Assembly: GCF_000423705.1 (NCBI RefSeq)
Contig: NZ_AUIM01000004.1
Location: 910,587-974,586, forward strand
DNA from: Stappia stellulata DSM 5886
GTDB taxonomy: Bacteria; Pseudomonadota; Alphaproteobacteria; Rhizobiales; Stappiaceae
Length of the DNA: 64,000 bases
Direction of reading: 5' to 3'
Part shown: positions 53,402 through 62,282 of the stretch, piece by piece
How the letters are laid out: every line of letters starts with the position of its first letter
Numbering within the stretch: the stretch's first letter is position 1
The notes under the pieces: model-generated
What the model was told of the DNA's origin: nothing
What the model saw: only the letters and a program-made list of their open reading frames with translations
Database searches by the model: none
Program-made: the position numbers and the translations under genes

Positions 53402-53824
53402 ATGACCGATCACCCGATTGCCCGCACCGCGCTCATCATGGCGTTGATGTTCCTGATGCCGGCCGCGGCCGCGGCCGCCGACGCCAGCGGCATCTGGCAG
53501 CGCCCAAGCGGCACGTCGCGCATCGAGATCAGCAAGTGCGGCTCCGCCTTGTGCGGCACGCTGGTGTGGTTGAAGGCACCGCGCGCCGACACCAAGAACC
53601 CGGATCCCGCGAAACGCTCCCGCTCCTTGCTTGGCACGCGCACGGTGATGGGAATGACGCCGGCCGGCGAGCCCGGTGTCTGGACGGGGCGGGTCTACAA
53701 CGCGGAAGACGGCAAGACCTACAAGGGACGCATGGTCCTGGAAGGTCCGGACAGACTGTCGCTCAAGGGCTGCGTGCTTGGCGGACTGATCTGCCGGGGC
53801 GAAACATGGAACCGGGTCAGATAG
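53402..53824 (+). CDS. DUF2147 secreted protein
   Basis: A 140-residue protein with a cleavable signal peptide (MTDHPIARTALIMALMFLMP, ending near AAAAADA). It has the DUF2147 pattern: GIWQRPSGTSRIEISKCGSALCGTLVWLK, GEPGVWTGRVYNAEDGKTYKGRM and LKGCVLGGLICRGETWNRV. Four Cys are present. The family is a lipocalin-like periplasmic barrel of unknown function. GGAGGAGAC precedes the ATG. Confidence 0.9.
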   Translation: MTDHPIARTALIMALMFLMPAAAAAADASGIWQRPSGTSRIEISKCGSALCGTLVWLKAPRADTKNPDPAKRSRSLLGTRTVMGMTPAGEPGVWTGRVYNAEDGKTYKGRMVLEGPDRLSLKGCVLGGLICRGETWNRVR

Positions 53825-53837
53825 CTCGCATTGCGGC

Positions 53838-53870
53838 AAAAAGGGCGCTCCGGCGGACCGCCGGGCGCCC
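53838..53870 (-). terminator. Intrinsic terminator of the GST gene
   Basis: On the minus strand GGGCGC and CCGGC arms pair with their complements (53843-53854 with 53860-53870) to give a strong GC hairpin with one bulge. It is followed by five Ts (the AAAAA at 53838-53842). It lies between the convergent DUF2147 and GST genes. Confidence 0.7.
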
Positions 53871-53910
53871 CACCCTCAATCCAACGTATCTTTTACCAGC
53901 GGATACGCGG

Positions 53911-54624
53911 TCAGCGCGCCCGCTGGCCGAACAGCACCGATTGCGCGTTCTTGTCGCCGGCAAGGTTGAGTTTTTCGCGCTCTTCCTGTCCCACGGCAAG
54001 ACCGCGCGCCACCGCCGGGCGTTCCATCATCGCCTCGAGCCAACGCTTCACGTTCGGGAAATCGGCGGCGAGGTCCATCCCCTGACGCTCCCAGCCCTTT
54101 GCCCAGCCCACGATCGCCATGTCGGCAATGCTGTAGTCGCCGGCCACGAAGTCCCGTCCCTCAAGCTGCGTGTCCAGCACGCCATAGAGGCGGTGCGTCT
54201 CGTTGAGATAGCGCTCCATGGCATAGGGGAGTTTTTCCGGCGCATAGACGCGGAAGTGGTGGTTCTGGCCGAGCATCGGACCGAAACCGCCCATCTGCCA
54301 CATGAGCCATTCCTCGACCTTCACCCGCGCACGCTCGTCGGCGGGATAAAACTTGCCGAACTTGCGGCCGAGGTACTGAAGAATTGCCCCCGATTCAAAA
54401 ACCGAAATGGGTTCGCCACCCGGACCTTCCGGATCGACGATGGCCGGCATGCGGTTGTTCGGCGCGATTTTCAGAAAGTCCGGCTTGAACTGGTCGCCAG
54501 CGCCGATGTTGACGTATTTGATCTCGTAGGGAACCCCCAACTCCTCCAGGAGGATCGTCACCTTCCAGCCGTTCGGCGTCGGCCAGTAATGGACTTCAAT
54601 GGGCTCTTTTTGAGAAACGCTCAT
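53911..54624 (-). CDS. Glutathione S-transferase (YghU/YfcG-like)
   Basis: A 237-residue cytosolic GST. The thioredoxin fold begins with EVHYWPTPNGWKVTILLEELG, where the N-terminal Asn/Thr of the Nu class replaces Tyr/Cys, then NRMPAIVDPEGPGG (cis-Pro) and VFESGAILQYLGR (glutathione-binding). The helical domain has MGGFGPMLGQNHHF, GDYSIADMAI and W-RQGMDL. This pattern fits YghU/YfcG disulfide-bond reductases better than conventional transferases. ATG 54624 was chosen by alignment of the fold start. Confidence 0.88.
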   Translation of the reverse strand: MSVSQKEPIEVHYWPTPNGWKVTILLEELGVPYEIKYVNIGAGDQFKPDFLKIAPNNRMPAIVDPEGPGGEPISVFESGAILQYLGRKFGKFYPADERARVKVEEWLMWQMGGFGPMLGQNHHFRVYAPEKLPYAMERYLNETHRLYGVLDTQLEGRDFVAGDYSIADMAIVGWAKGWERQGMDLAADFPNVKRWLEAMMERPAVARGLAVGQEEREKLNLAGDKNAQSVLFGQRAR

Positions 54625-54946
54625 TCTTGGTCTCCGGACTGTCGGTCTCAAGGCTTGCGGATTTTTCCGCCCTCACGGCTAGACATAGGCAACCACGTTC
54701 CATCCGGCAAAGCCTGAATTGATCACGCGCTCAAAGGAGGCCGCAACGATGGACGCCCGATCACGTGCCATGAACGCCCCGGCGTGACATGAAAAGCGGG
54801 CCCGGGGGAAGCCATCTCAGAACCAAATGATTGTGCGTTATCAACAATCTTGCTAAAATAAAATGACGCAAGGTAAATCAAGTATTATTTGTAATATACA
54901 AATAAAAAATTGAATTTTTCAACATATTGTCGCAACGGAGAGAAAA
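54625..54946. other. AT-rich intergenic region before the secreted repeat protein
   Basis: The region is 322 bases long. From about 54830 it turns AT-rich, with TAAAATAAAATGACG and several poly-A runs, in contrast to the surrounding genes. It likely holds the promoter of the following gene. No gene is visible. Confidence 0.5.
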
Positions 54947-55753
54947 ATGAAGGCTTCATTGATTGCATTCTCTGTATTTCTAGCGTTCGCACCCTTGTCT
55001 TCTCATGCAGGACGCCTTGGGAAATGCGTGAAATGCGCCAGCGATGCCGGCCCGCAAATCGACACCTGGGACATGGGAAACCCGCTTGGCGGCTGCGGTT
55101 TGATGGCCACGGGAGGGGACGGCGATCCAAGGCTTTGTGACGCGAACATGGGCATCGTTCGCGGCGGACCGATGAATGATCCTTTTTGGCAATGCTCAAC
55201 GGGTTCATCTTCATTCACCACGTGGATTGGCGGAGAAGACAAGGATCTGATTATTGTTGGGGAAGACAAAAGCAATATATCGAGCGGCACATTCTATCGA
55301 ATTCAGGATGGAGACGAGTACGACTGCGGGGTTGATGTTTTCACGGGGAAAAATCACACGGTCGTCCGATATGGAAGAGATAATGATATCTTTGATATAT
55401 TCACAAAAAAGCCTGATGGTTTTTCAAGGAATACATACAGAATTGAAGACGGAGACGGACATGGCCTCGTGTCTGGAGACAATGTGGTCGGGCGCCTCTA
55501 TGGGAACCACAAGGACATAATTGCTCTATATGGCATATCCGACGATGGCACCGTGTCGGAATGGCGACGGGGCTTTTTTGACGGCAGGTTTCACGGAATG
55601 GAACTCCTTGGCCCGTCAGATGTTGGCCTGATTTATGGCAATGACAACGATATTCGGGTCCGGTTCTGTTTCGACGGGAAGAGCTGGACATTCGGTCCGC
55701 ATATCGGCTTCGGTCAGCCTTATCCGGCCGCGTGTTCGCAACCACTTCCATGA
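54947..55753 (+). CDS. Secreted repeat protein, AT-rich, unrecognised
   Basis: A 268-residue protein with a clear signal peptide (MKASLIAFSVFLAFAPLSSHA). Nine Cys are spread over its length. The mature part contains about four approximate repeats of roughly 45 residues, each with an aromatic/Gly-X-Asp-X-Asp-Ile-type core: GGEDKDLIIVG, YGRDNDIFDIF, YGNHKDIIALYG, YGNDNDIRVRF, with YRIQDGD and YRIEDGD between. This suggests a beta-propeller-like secreted domain. The GC content is visibly lower than in its neighbours, so recent acquisition is likely. GGAGAG precedes the ATG. Confidence 0.8.
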   Translation: MKASLIAFSVFLAFAPLSSHAGRLGKCVKCASDAGPQIDTWDMGNPLGGCGLMATGGDGDPRLCDANMGIVRGGPMNDPFWQCSTGSSSFTTWIGGEDKDLIIVGEDKSNISSGTFYRIQDGDEYDCGVDVFTGKNHTVVRYGRDNDIFDIFTKKPDGFSRNTYRIEDGDGHGLVSGDNVVGRLYGNHKDIIALYGISDDGTVSEWRRGFFDGRFHGMELLGPSDVGLIYGNDNDIRVRFCFDGKSWTFGPHIGFGQPYPAACSQPLP

Positions 55754-55792
55754 GAGACTGTGTGTCGAACGGAAAAACTGGCGGGCGGAGCG

Positions 55793-56305
55793 CTACAGCA
55801 TCCGCTTGAACCCGATATGCGAGGCCTCGTAGCCGAGGGCTGTGTAAAACCGGTGCGCACCGGCGCGCTCCTTGTTCGAGGAGAGCTGCAAGAGCACGCA
55901 TCCAAGCGCGCGCGCCCGCGCCTCCGCAAAGGCCATCATCGTGCGCCCGATGCCTCTGCGCTGCCAGTCCGGCGCGACATGCACGCTCTCCAGCTTCGCG
56001 CGCGGCTGACCGACGTAGGACAGGCCCGTCAGAACCGTGAGCTCGAACATGCCGGCGATAACGCCGGGCTCCGCGCCCTCCGGCCGGGCAACAAAAAGCG
56101 TCGTCGCGCCACCCGCCTGCATCCGCCGCAACGCGGCGCGATACGGCTCGGGATCTCCCGTTTCGACCCCGACCCGCGACCCAACGGCATTTCCGCTCAA
56201 GAGTGCAACGGCTGCGGGAATATCCGCATCGGTGGCAGGAACGATCTGAACCTCCGCCGCGAACGGCTCTTGGGATTCGGAGAGGGGAACGTTTTGTAGT
56301 GTCAT
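55793..56305 (-). CDS. GNAT-family N-acetyltransferase
   Basis: A 170-residue acetyltransferase. The acetyl-CoA loop is WQRRGIGRTMMAFAEARARALG (R-X2-G-X-G/A pattern), preceded by KLESVHVAP and followed by LQLSSNKERAGAHRFYTALGY. Third gene of the betaine-lipid operon, its ATG overlapping the btaB stop. It may act on a lipid-related or unrelated small amine; co-transcription is evident but a role in lipid synthesis is not. Confidence 0.85.
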   Translation of the reverse strand: MTLQNVPLSESQEPFAAEVQIVPATDADIPAAVALLSGNAVGSRVGVETGDPEPYRAALRRMQAGGATTLFVARPEGAEPGVIAGMFELTVLTGLSYVGQPRAKLESVHVAPDWQRRGIGRTMMAFAEARARALGCVLLQLSSNKERAGAHRFYTALGYEASHIGFKRML

Positions 56306-57033
56306 GATCGCATGTCCTTTGTCGTCGAGCGAGATCTGGAGGCCGTTTTGGGCCGCGCCGGCACTCGCGCAAGCGTTGCGTATACGGCGTAGCCGCCAAA
56401 GAGCGAGCGACAGTCCACTGTTCCCCCAAGGGGTTCGGCTGTCGTCTCAAGGGTCGTCTCGATCCCGTCGCGCGGGCTGACATGAAACGCGGCGAGCCAG
56501 GCCCGCAAGGGAGCGCGGAAAACGCCCGGATAGGCTTCCATTCGACCGAAATCGACCAGGGAGAGCCGGCTGCCGTCTCCGGCGAGCGCTCCCGCCCCCG
56601 CCTCGATTGCCCTCGGCCAGTCCGGGATCATCGACACGGCATAGGACAAGAACACCCGGTCGAACGTCGCGACGCCGAAGAGACCCAAAGTGTCGAAACG
56701 GGTGGCATCGCCCTGCGCGACCGAGATACGCCGTTCCAGCCCCGCCTTCGCGATTGCCTTTCGGGCCTCGGCAAGCATCTCGGAGGAGAGGTCTATCCCG
56801 AAGAACCGGGCATGCGGATGGCGCCGCGCGGCAAGGATGAGATTGCGCGCCGTTCCGCAACCGAGTTCCAGCACGGTTCCACCGTCCGGCGGGGCAAGCT
56901 CGGACAGAAGCCTGTCGCGGCCAAGCAGATAATACTTGCGGGTGAGATCGTAGATCGGCCGCTGCCAGCCGTAGATACGGTCCATCAGCGCCGCACCGGC
57001 AACGCTGTCCTGTTGCAGCCCCTGCCCGCTCAT
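56302..57033 (-). CDS. btaB: BtaB, diacylglyceryl homoserine N-methyltransferase
   Basis: A 243-residue SAM methyltransferase. GGTVLELGCGTARNLILAARRHP is motif I, with FFGIDLSSEML, GVATFDRVFLSYAVSMIPDWPRA and SLVDFG following. BtaB adds three methyl groups to diacylglyceryl homoserine to make the betaine lipid DGTS. ATG 57033 was chosen because it overlaps the btaA stop in an ATGA arrangement. The GNAT gene follows with the same overlap. Confidence 0.9.
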   Translation of the reverse strand: MSGQGLQQDSVAGAALMDRIYGWQRPIYDLTRKYYLLGRDRLLSELAPPDGGTVLELGCGTARNLILAARRHPHARFFGIDLSSEMLAEARKAIAKAGLERRISVAQGDATRFDTLGLFGVATFDRVFLSYAVSMIPDWPRAIEAGAGALAGDGSRLSLVDFGRMEAYPGVFRAPLRAWLAAFHVSPRDGIETTLETTAEPLGGTVDCRSLFGGYAVYATLARVPARPKTASRSRSTTKDMRS

Positions 57034-58271
57034 GCGGGCCTGAGGGTGTAAAGATGCACGCCGCCGTAGATCGAGGAACGATCCCGGGCCGTGCAACTTG
57101 CGGACGTCTCGGCGTCATAATCCCATCGCTCGAGAATATGGGCCGCGACCCGCCCCGGCAGAAGCGAAGGCTCGGCCGCCGTGCGAAACACCACCCGTGC
57201 TCCGGGACGCGCGGTGCGGGTGATTTCCGCCCAAAGGTCATTGAGCGCGCCGTCCGACATCCAGTCCTGCGCATCCAGCAGCACATAGCGGTCGACGCTC
57301 TTGTCCGGCTGACCGGCCAGATGGTCGGTGAACGAGCGATTGGCCACCTTCACGCGGTCGGCGCGAGCGCGCACATCCTCGAAATGCGCGCGGCGGAGAT
57401 AAGGCGGCAGCGGTCCGGCATCGTCATCCGCGTAGCCGCGCCCGAAGGCCTGCCAGGCGAAATAGTTCTGGGAAAGCGGAAACCCGCAGGCCAGCCGCTC
57501 CAGCCGTTGGCGCAACACGCCCGCCATGCCGTCATCGCCGGCAGACGCCAATGCCTCGTATTGGGCCGGCGGAATGCCAAGCCCGTAGAGCGAGACCTTC
57601 TTGGAGGTCGCCCAACGCACCATGCGCTTGTCGAAGAGCGGCGCGAGCGCCGTGTCGAAGAAGCTGCGCTGCTCTTCCATCGTGCGCGCCTTGAGCAGAT
57701 CCTTCGGGTCGATGCCATAGAGCCGCGCGATCCTGTGGCCCCAGCCGATGAAATAGCCGAGCAGGCCGTGACGGTAGAGATCGCGGGCAAACAGCGAGAT
57801 CCGCCTGCGCCCGGTGAGATCGCGCGCCTCCCAATAGGCGCGAGCCTCACCGTGCAGATGCGGCTGGAGGAAGCGTGTGTAGGCGGCCACATTGGCGGCC
57901 TGATCGGCCTTGCCGAAAAAACGGTAGAATGCCTCGTGGTTGGGCAACTGCCGCGCGGCGGTCAGCTTCAGACGCGTCAGCGCGACATGCGCCTTGTTGA
58001 GATCGACGGCGGTGATCGCGCGCGGATCGGCCGTCAGATACGACAGGATGTTGCAGCCGCCCGACGCAATCGCCACGATCGTGTGATCGCGCTCGATGGC
58101 CAGGGCTTCCATGTCGATTTCCGGGTCTTCCCAGATCTGCGGGTAGACAAGCCCCTTGAAGGCCCAGGTGAAGAGCCGTTCGAGAGCGCCCTCCCCGGAC
58201 AGCGCCCTGTTCCGGTGAACGGCGTCGCCGATCAGGGCCCCGCGTCCCCGGACCTTGCTCGCAGAAGGCAT
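57030..58271 (-). CDS. btaA: BtaA, SAM:diacylglycerol 3-amino-3-carboxypropyltransferase
   Basis: A 413-residue enzyme that transfers the aminocarboxypropyl group of SAM to diacylglycerol, the first step to DGTS betaine lipid. LFTWAFKGLVYPQIWEDPEIDMEAL near the N-terminus, ASGGCNILSYL with AVDLNKAHVALTRLK (SAM site), and VLLDAQDWMSDGALNDLWAEITRTA are BtaA signatures. The protein continues with RSSIYGGVHLYTLRPA at the end. ATG 58271 precedes the first conserved block; a longer form would be poorly conserved. A possible Pho box lies 56 bases upstream. Confidence 0.93.
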   Translation of the reverse strand: MPSASKVRGRGALIGDAVHRNRALSGEGALERLFTWAFKGLVYPQIWEDPEIDMEALAIERDHTIVAIASGGCNILSYLTADPRAITAVDLNKAHVALTRLKLTAARQLPNHEAFYRFFGKADQAANVAAYTRFLQPHLHGEARAYWEARDLTGRRRISLFARDLYRHGLLGYFIGWGHRIARLYGIDPKDLLKARTMEEQRSFFDTALAPLFDKRMVRWATSKKVSLYGLGIPPAQYEALASAGDDGMAGVLRQRLERLACGFPLSQNYFAWQAFGRGYADDDAGPLPPYLRRAHFEDVRARADRVKVANRSFTDHLAGQPDKSVDRYVLLDAQDWMSDGALNDLWAEITRTARPGARVVFRTAAEPSLLPGRVAAHILERWDYDAETSASCTARDRSSIYGGVHLYTLRPA

Positions 58272-58326
58272 CTCGTCTCTCCCGACTCGTTGAAAACCTG
58301 TCTGGTGAGCCGGGTATGACTTTCGC

Positions 58327-58344
58327 GTAACGGCATGATGACAC
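58327..58344 (-). promoter_or_regulatory. Possible Pho box upstream of btaA
   Basis: On the minus strand GTGTCAT-CATG-CCGTTAC resembles the alphaproteobacterial PhoB site (CTGTCAT, four bases, CTGTCAT), matching 6 of 7 and 4 of 7 positions. Betaine-lipid genes in rhizobia are known to be phosphate-regulated. The match is partial. Confidence 0.35.
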
Positions 58345-58374
58345 TGCCGTCGCAAGGGGGAAGGCCGGGAGGTT

Positions 58375-60177
58375 TCAGGCGGCGCTGCGCTGCGCCTCAT
58401 GGTCCGCATCGCTGGCCCGATAGGTCGCAAGCGCCCGTGCCGCACCTGCGATCACCGGGACGTCACGCAATTCCTGCGGGGTGAGGAGAAGTCCCTTCGA
58501 ACGCGCGCGGTCCCCAACAGACGGAGCGGCTGTCCACCGGATCACCAGCGGTGCCAGAACAAGTGGCAGGGTCACCGGAAGCAGCCAGGCCAGCAGGTCG
58601 AAGGCAAAGGAATAGGCGAACACCAGCATCACCATGCCGAAGACCACCATCCACCAGCTCGAGCGCAGGCTCGTCGCCCAGTCGAGCGACCCGTCCTCGC
58701 GGTCGCTCGACGGCCAGCCGGAGTCTGAACCGGACAGAACCTGAAACACGGACCGGCTTTGGAACATCATGTGGATCGGCGCCATCAGCGAGGCGAGCAG
58801 CAATTCGTAGAGCGCCGAGACGGAGGCGCGCCCCGCGCCCCCGTAGTTTGTGACGTCGCGAGTCAGAACGGCACGCAACAGGAGCAGCGCCTTGGGCAAG
58901 ATGAGCAACCCGACGACCCCGAAAATAAGCGCCAGGCCCTTTTCCGTTTCGGGGTGAGGGAAGCGGGGAAACGGAGATCCCGAGATAAAATAGACCGGCG
59001 CCGGCGCGAACAGAGGCGCTATGACGCTCGCCGTCAGGAACAGGAGCCAGACTGGCGAGGCCAGATAGGCCATGATCCCCTGCAGGATGTTGATCCGGCT
59101 CCAGAACGCAAGGCGCGGTGCGAGCAGCAGGCGAGCATGCTGCAGGTTCCCCTGGCACCAACGCCGGTCGCGCTTGGCGTATTCGATGAGATTCGCCGGC
59201 GCTTCCTCATAGGATCCGTCGAGATCGGCATCGAGACGCACACGCCAGCCGCCCCGCGCCAGCATTGCCGCCTCCACGGTGTCGTGAGAAAGGATCTGCC
59301 CGCCGAAGGGCGGTTCTCCCGACAGATCCGGCAGACCGCACGTAGCGGCGAAGGCCCGCGTTCGAATGAGCGCATTGTGCCCCCAGAACGGCCCCTGGCG
59401 GCCCTGAAGCGCGGCGACACCGCGCGAAAACACCGGCGAATAGAAGTTGGCAGAGAACTGGATCATCCGGCCGAACAACGTTCTGCGGCCGATGATGCGC
59501 GGCACCGTCTGCAGCAGCCCGAGATCGGGCGCGGTCTCCATGCGCCGGACCATTTCGACGATCGTATCCGCGCTCATCAGGCTGTCGGCGTCGAGAACCA
59601 GCATATAGGCGTAGGCACCGCCGTTCGTGCGGATGAAGTCGGCGATGTTTCCGGCCTTGCGACCCGTGTTGGGGGAGCGGTGCCGGTAAAACAGTCGCCC
59701 GCCCGCGCCAAGCACCGTCACCGCGCGGCGATGCAACCGCTTTTCCGCGGTCGCCGCTTCCTCACGGGTCGAGTCCGACAGCACGTGAAAATCGAAGCTG
59801 TCGAGCGCGCCCGCCGCGTCGAGTGCGCGATACATGGCGTCCAGACGCGCGAAAACGGCATCCGCCGCCTCGTTGTAAACCGGGATCACGATGGCGGTGC
59901 GCCCCTCGGGCAATCCGTCCCGCACCGGCACGCTGTCATGGCCGAAGATGAGCCCGAGAACGCCGATGCACGCGCCCCACGAGAGCCAAAGCGCGCAAAA
60001 GGCGACAAGCGAGACGCGGACCACATCCACCCAGTCGAATCCGTCGGCGACGGCAACCGAACCGAACATGGACGCAGCCGCGACCGTAAGACCAAGCGTG
60101 AGAACGATCGCACCCGTGCGGCGCAGGCCGACGGAGACGTTTTCCCTGAACGAGGATTTCGACACATCCGGCTTCAT
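58375..60177 (-). CDS. opgH: OpgH/MdoH, periplasmic glucan glucosyltransferase
   Basis: A 600-residue inner-membrane glycosyltransferase (family 2) that makes the glucan backbone of osmoregulated periplasmic glucans from UDP-glucose. Membrane segments flank a cytoplasmic catalytic domain: TAIVIPVYNEAADAVFARL, YMLVLDADSLMS (DxD), ILSHDTVEAAML, and KRDRRWCQGNLQHARLLL (Q/RxxRW). It is shorter than E. coli OpgH (847), as in other alphaproteobacteria. A GTG at 60192 is an alternative start. Third gene of the opgG-x-opgH operon. Confidence 0.92.
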   Translation of the reverse strand: MKPDVSKSSFRENVSVGLRRTGAIVLTLGLTVAAASMFGSVAVADGFDWVDVVRVSLVAFCALWLSWGACIGVLGLIFGHDSVPVRDGLPEGRTAIVIPVYNEAADAVFARLDAMYRALDAAGALDSFDFHVLSDSTREEAATAEKRLHRRAVTVLGAGGRLFYRHRSPNTGRKAGNIADFIRTNGGAYAYMLVLDADSLMSADTIVEMVRRMETAPDLGLLQTVPRIIGRRTLFGRMIQFSANFYSPVFSRGVAALQGRQGPFWGHNALIRTRAFAATCGLPDLSGEPPFGGQILSHDTVEAAMLARGGWRVRLDADLDGSYEEAPANLIEYAKRDRRWCQGNLQHARLLLAPRLAFWSRINILQGIMAYLASPVWLLFLTASVIAPLFAPAPVYFISGSPFPRFPHPETEKGLALIFGVVGLLILPKALLLLRAVLTRDVTNYGGAGRASVSALYELLLASLMAPIHMMFQSRSVFQVLSGSDSGWPSSDREDGSLDWATSLRSSWWMVVFGMVMLVFAYSFAFDLLAWLLPVTLPLVLAPLVIRWTAAPSVGDRARSKGLLLTPQELRDVPVIAGAARALATYRASDADHEAQRSAA

Positions 60178-60309
60178 CCGACGGCACTCCACTGAGACTT
60201 GACGCGACGTGGATACGTCAGCGCGAGAAACGCATGTGGCGGGATCCGCCGGCTCAAATGCATCCGAAAATTCCCCATCAAGGCTTGAAGGGGGGCGTCA
60301 CGGGCCTCC

Positions 60310-60681
60310 TCACCGTTCACGAAGACTTCGACGACGGGAGACAAAGCGTAGTCCGGCGAGTTTCGGCAGCAATGCCAGGCGCGGATGCTCCAGCCTTTGC
60401 ACGGGCATCGCGAGAGGTGCATGCGGAGCCGGAAGGCAAAGCCGGGCCGCGATCCGGCGACGCAGGGCGCTGTCCCCCTGCCCCGCCTTGAGACGTGCAA
60501 CGAGCGCCCCGGCGTCCACGTCGGCGATACCTCTGGCAGCCTCGGCGACCGCGCGTTCAAGCGTTGTGTCGTCAAGGTCGTGGCGACCGAGGTCGCGGCG
60601 CAACTGGTCGAAAAAAGACGGTTTCGCAGCGCTCGGCTCCGGTCGGACCGCGCGTTCTCCATGACGAATGTCTGACGTCAT
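60310..60681 (-). CDS. Small hypothetical protein between opgG and opgH
   Basis: A 123-residue protein, first half helical and acidic/basic (SFFDQLRRDLGRHDLDDTTLERAVAEAARGIADVD), second half rich in Arg, Leu and Pro. Its ATG overlaps the opgG stop (TCAT on the plus strand), a strong sign of translational coupling. No domain is recognised. The 117 bases between its stop and opgH read well in another frame (VFVNGEEARDAPLQALMGNF), so a sequencing or natural frameshift lengthening the gene cannot be excluded. Confidence 0.5.
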   Translation of the reverse strand: MTSDIRHGERAVRPEPSAAKPSFFDQLRRDLGRHDLDDTTLERAVAEAARGIADVDAGALVARLKAGQGDSALRRRIAARLCLPAPHAPLAMPVQRLEHPRLALLPKLAGLRFVSRRRSLRER

Positions 60682-62282
60682 CTCGCATGCCCCCATTGAT
60701 AGGTCCAGGTTTCGGACAGGGTCTTGCCTTCAAAACCAAGGCTTGCGGCGAGTTCAACCGGCTGGTCGGCGTCAGTCCGCCGTATATCAACGATCAAACG
60801 CCACAGATCGTTCCCTGGCATCTTCGAAAGATTCTTGTGGACCACCTCGCCGTTGCCGACATGGAGCGCGACATCCACGGCCGCGTCCTCGCCCAGCCCC
60901 TCCAGCGGGCCCCCGGTGAAATCGATGAGAAACTTGCGCATGTCCTGATCGTTCTCCACCGCGGCGACGCCTCCCGCGCCCGTGCGCGTGCGCAGGACAC
61001 GCGCCAGAGGCACGTCTCCCTCGACGTCGCGCGCCCAGGTCATGCGGTAGCGCAACCGGTGCTCGGACCCTGCCGAAAGCCCGTTTTCAGGCATCCAGAA
61101 GGCAACGATATTGTCGTTGGCCTCGGAATCGGACGGAATCTCGGCCAGAAGGACGGCACCCGGGCCCCAGTCGCCCACCGGCTCGACCCAGAGTGAGGGC
61201 CGGCGCTCGTAGTACGCTTCCGTGTCGAGGTAATTGTCGGCCACCCGGTCGCGCTGAAGCAGGCCGAACCCGCGCAGGTCTGTCTCGCTGAAGACGGAGA
61301 GCTGGAGCTGTGACGGATTGGTCAAGGGCCGCCAGATGCGTTCGCCGCTGGCGCGCAGCATGGCAAGGCCGTCATTGTCGTGGACCTCGGGACGGAAATC
61401 GTCGAAGCCCGTGCGGTCGTTCTCGCCAAACAGATACATCGACGTAAGCGGGGCCAGCCCGAGCCGGGAAACGTCGCCACGCAGGAAAATCGCGGCCTCC
61501 ACGTCGACAAGCGTTTCCACGCCCGGCAGGACGGTGAAGGCATAGGCGCCCGCAACGCGCGGGCTCTCCAGCTCGGCATAAAAGCGGATCTGGCGCGCAT
61601 CCCGCTCGGGTCTCTCGATGTAAAAGCGGGTGAACCGGGGAAACTCCTCCTCCGTTCCCGCCGCCGTATCGACGGCCAGCCCGCGCGCGGATAGGCCGTA
61701 GACGTTGCCCCGGCCGAGCGCGCGAAAGTAGCTGGATCCCAGAAAGGTGATCAGTTCGTCGCGATAGTCGTTGCGATTGAGCGGATAGTGCAGGCGGAAG
61801 CCGGCGGCGCCGGGAAAGACCTGGAAGTCGGCGGGATCGAGGGGCGCGCGGTACTCGAAGTCGTCGGCGGAAAACCCCATCGGACGGACCTTCCCGTCAA
61901 CGATCTCGAGGATCTCCACCGGATGGTCGAAGACCCAGCCGGGGTAAAATGCCTGAAGCTCGAAATTGCGGTGCTCTTTCGCCCACAGCGCCTGTTCGGG
62001 ACGGTAGCGAATGGCGCGATGGGCATCGTAGCCGAGTGCGGCGACGACTTCGGGCAGGCGCGATTCCGGCTCCGCATAGGCCGTCCCCGCCTTGGCCTTC
62101 ATCCGCGCGACGAGCGCATTCCAGTCGAAAGGCGGCCCCGCTTGCGCGGGCTGCGCCTCGGCACCCTCCGGCGCATCGGCGACCGCTTTCTGGGCGAAGG
62201 CGGGAAAGGCAGCGCTCCCCAAAAGAAGGGAGAGAAAACCGGCGCTGGACGTCAGGAAGCGGCGTTTGTCGATCATCGGCAT
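60678..62282 (-). CDS. opgG: OpgG/MdoG, periplasmic glucan biosynthesis protein
   Basis: A 534-residue periplasmic protein. The N-terminus (MPMIDKRRFLTSSAGFLSLLLG) is a signal peptide of Tat-like form (KRRFL). The glucan-branching MdoG domain is seen in FELQAFYPGWVFDHPVEILEIVDG, ITFLGSSYFRALG, YGLSARGLAVDTA and FFR-like DFRPEVHDNDGL. The C-terminal immunoglobulin-like part ends with TLSETWTYQWGHAR. It is first in an operon that continues with a small overlapping gene and opgH. ATG 62282 was chosen for GAGGTG upstream; ATG 62318 has no ribosome site. Confidence 0.93.
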   Translation of the reverse strand: MPMIDKRRFLTSSAGFLSLLLGSAAFPAFAQKAVADAPEGAEAQPAQAGPPFDWNALVARMKAKAGTAYAEPESRLPEVVAALGYDAHRAIRYRPEQALWAKEHRNFELQAFYPGWVFDHPVEILEIVDGKVRPMGFSADDFEYRAPLDPADFQVFPGAAGFRLHYPLNRNDYRDELITFLGSSYFRALGRGNVYGLSARGLAVDTAAGTEEEFPRFTRFYIERPERDARQIRFYAELESPRVAGAYAFTVLPGVETLVDVEAAIFLRGDVSRLGLAPLTSMYLFGENDRTGFDDFRPEVHDNDGLAMLRASGERIWRPLTNPSQLQLSVFSETDLRGFGLLQRDRVADNYLDTEAYYERRPSLWVEPVGDWGPGAVLLAEIPSDSEANDNIVAFWMPENGLSAGSEHRLRYRMTWARDVEGDVPLARVLRTRTGAGGVAAVENDQDMRKFLIDFTGGPLEGLGEDAAVDVALHVGNGEVVHKNLSKMPGNDLWRLIVDIRRTDADQPVELAASLGFEGKTLSETWTYQWGHAR

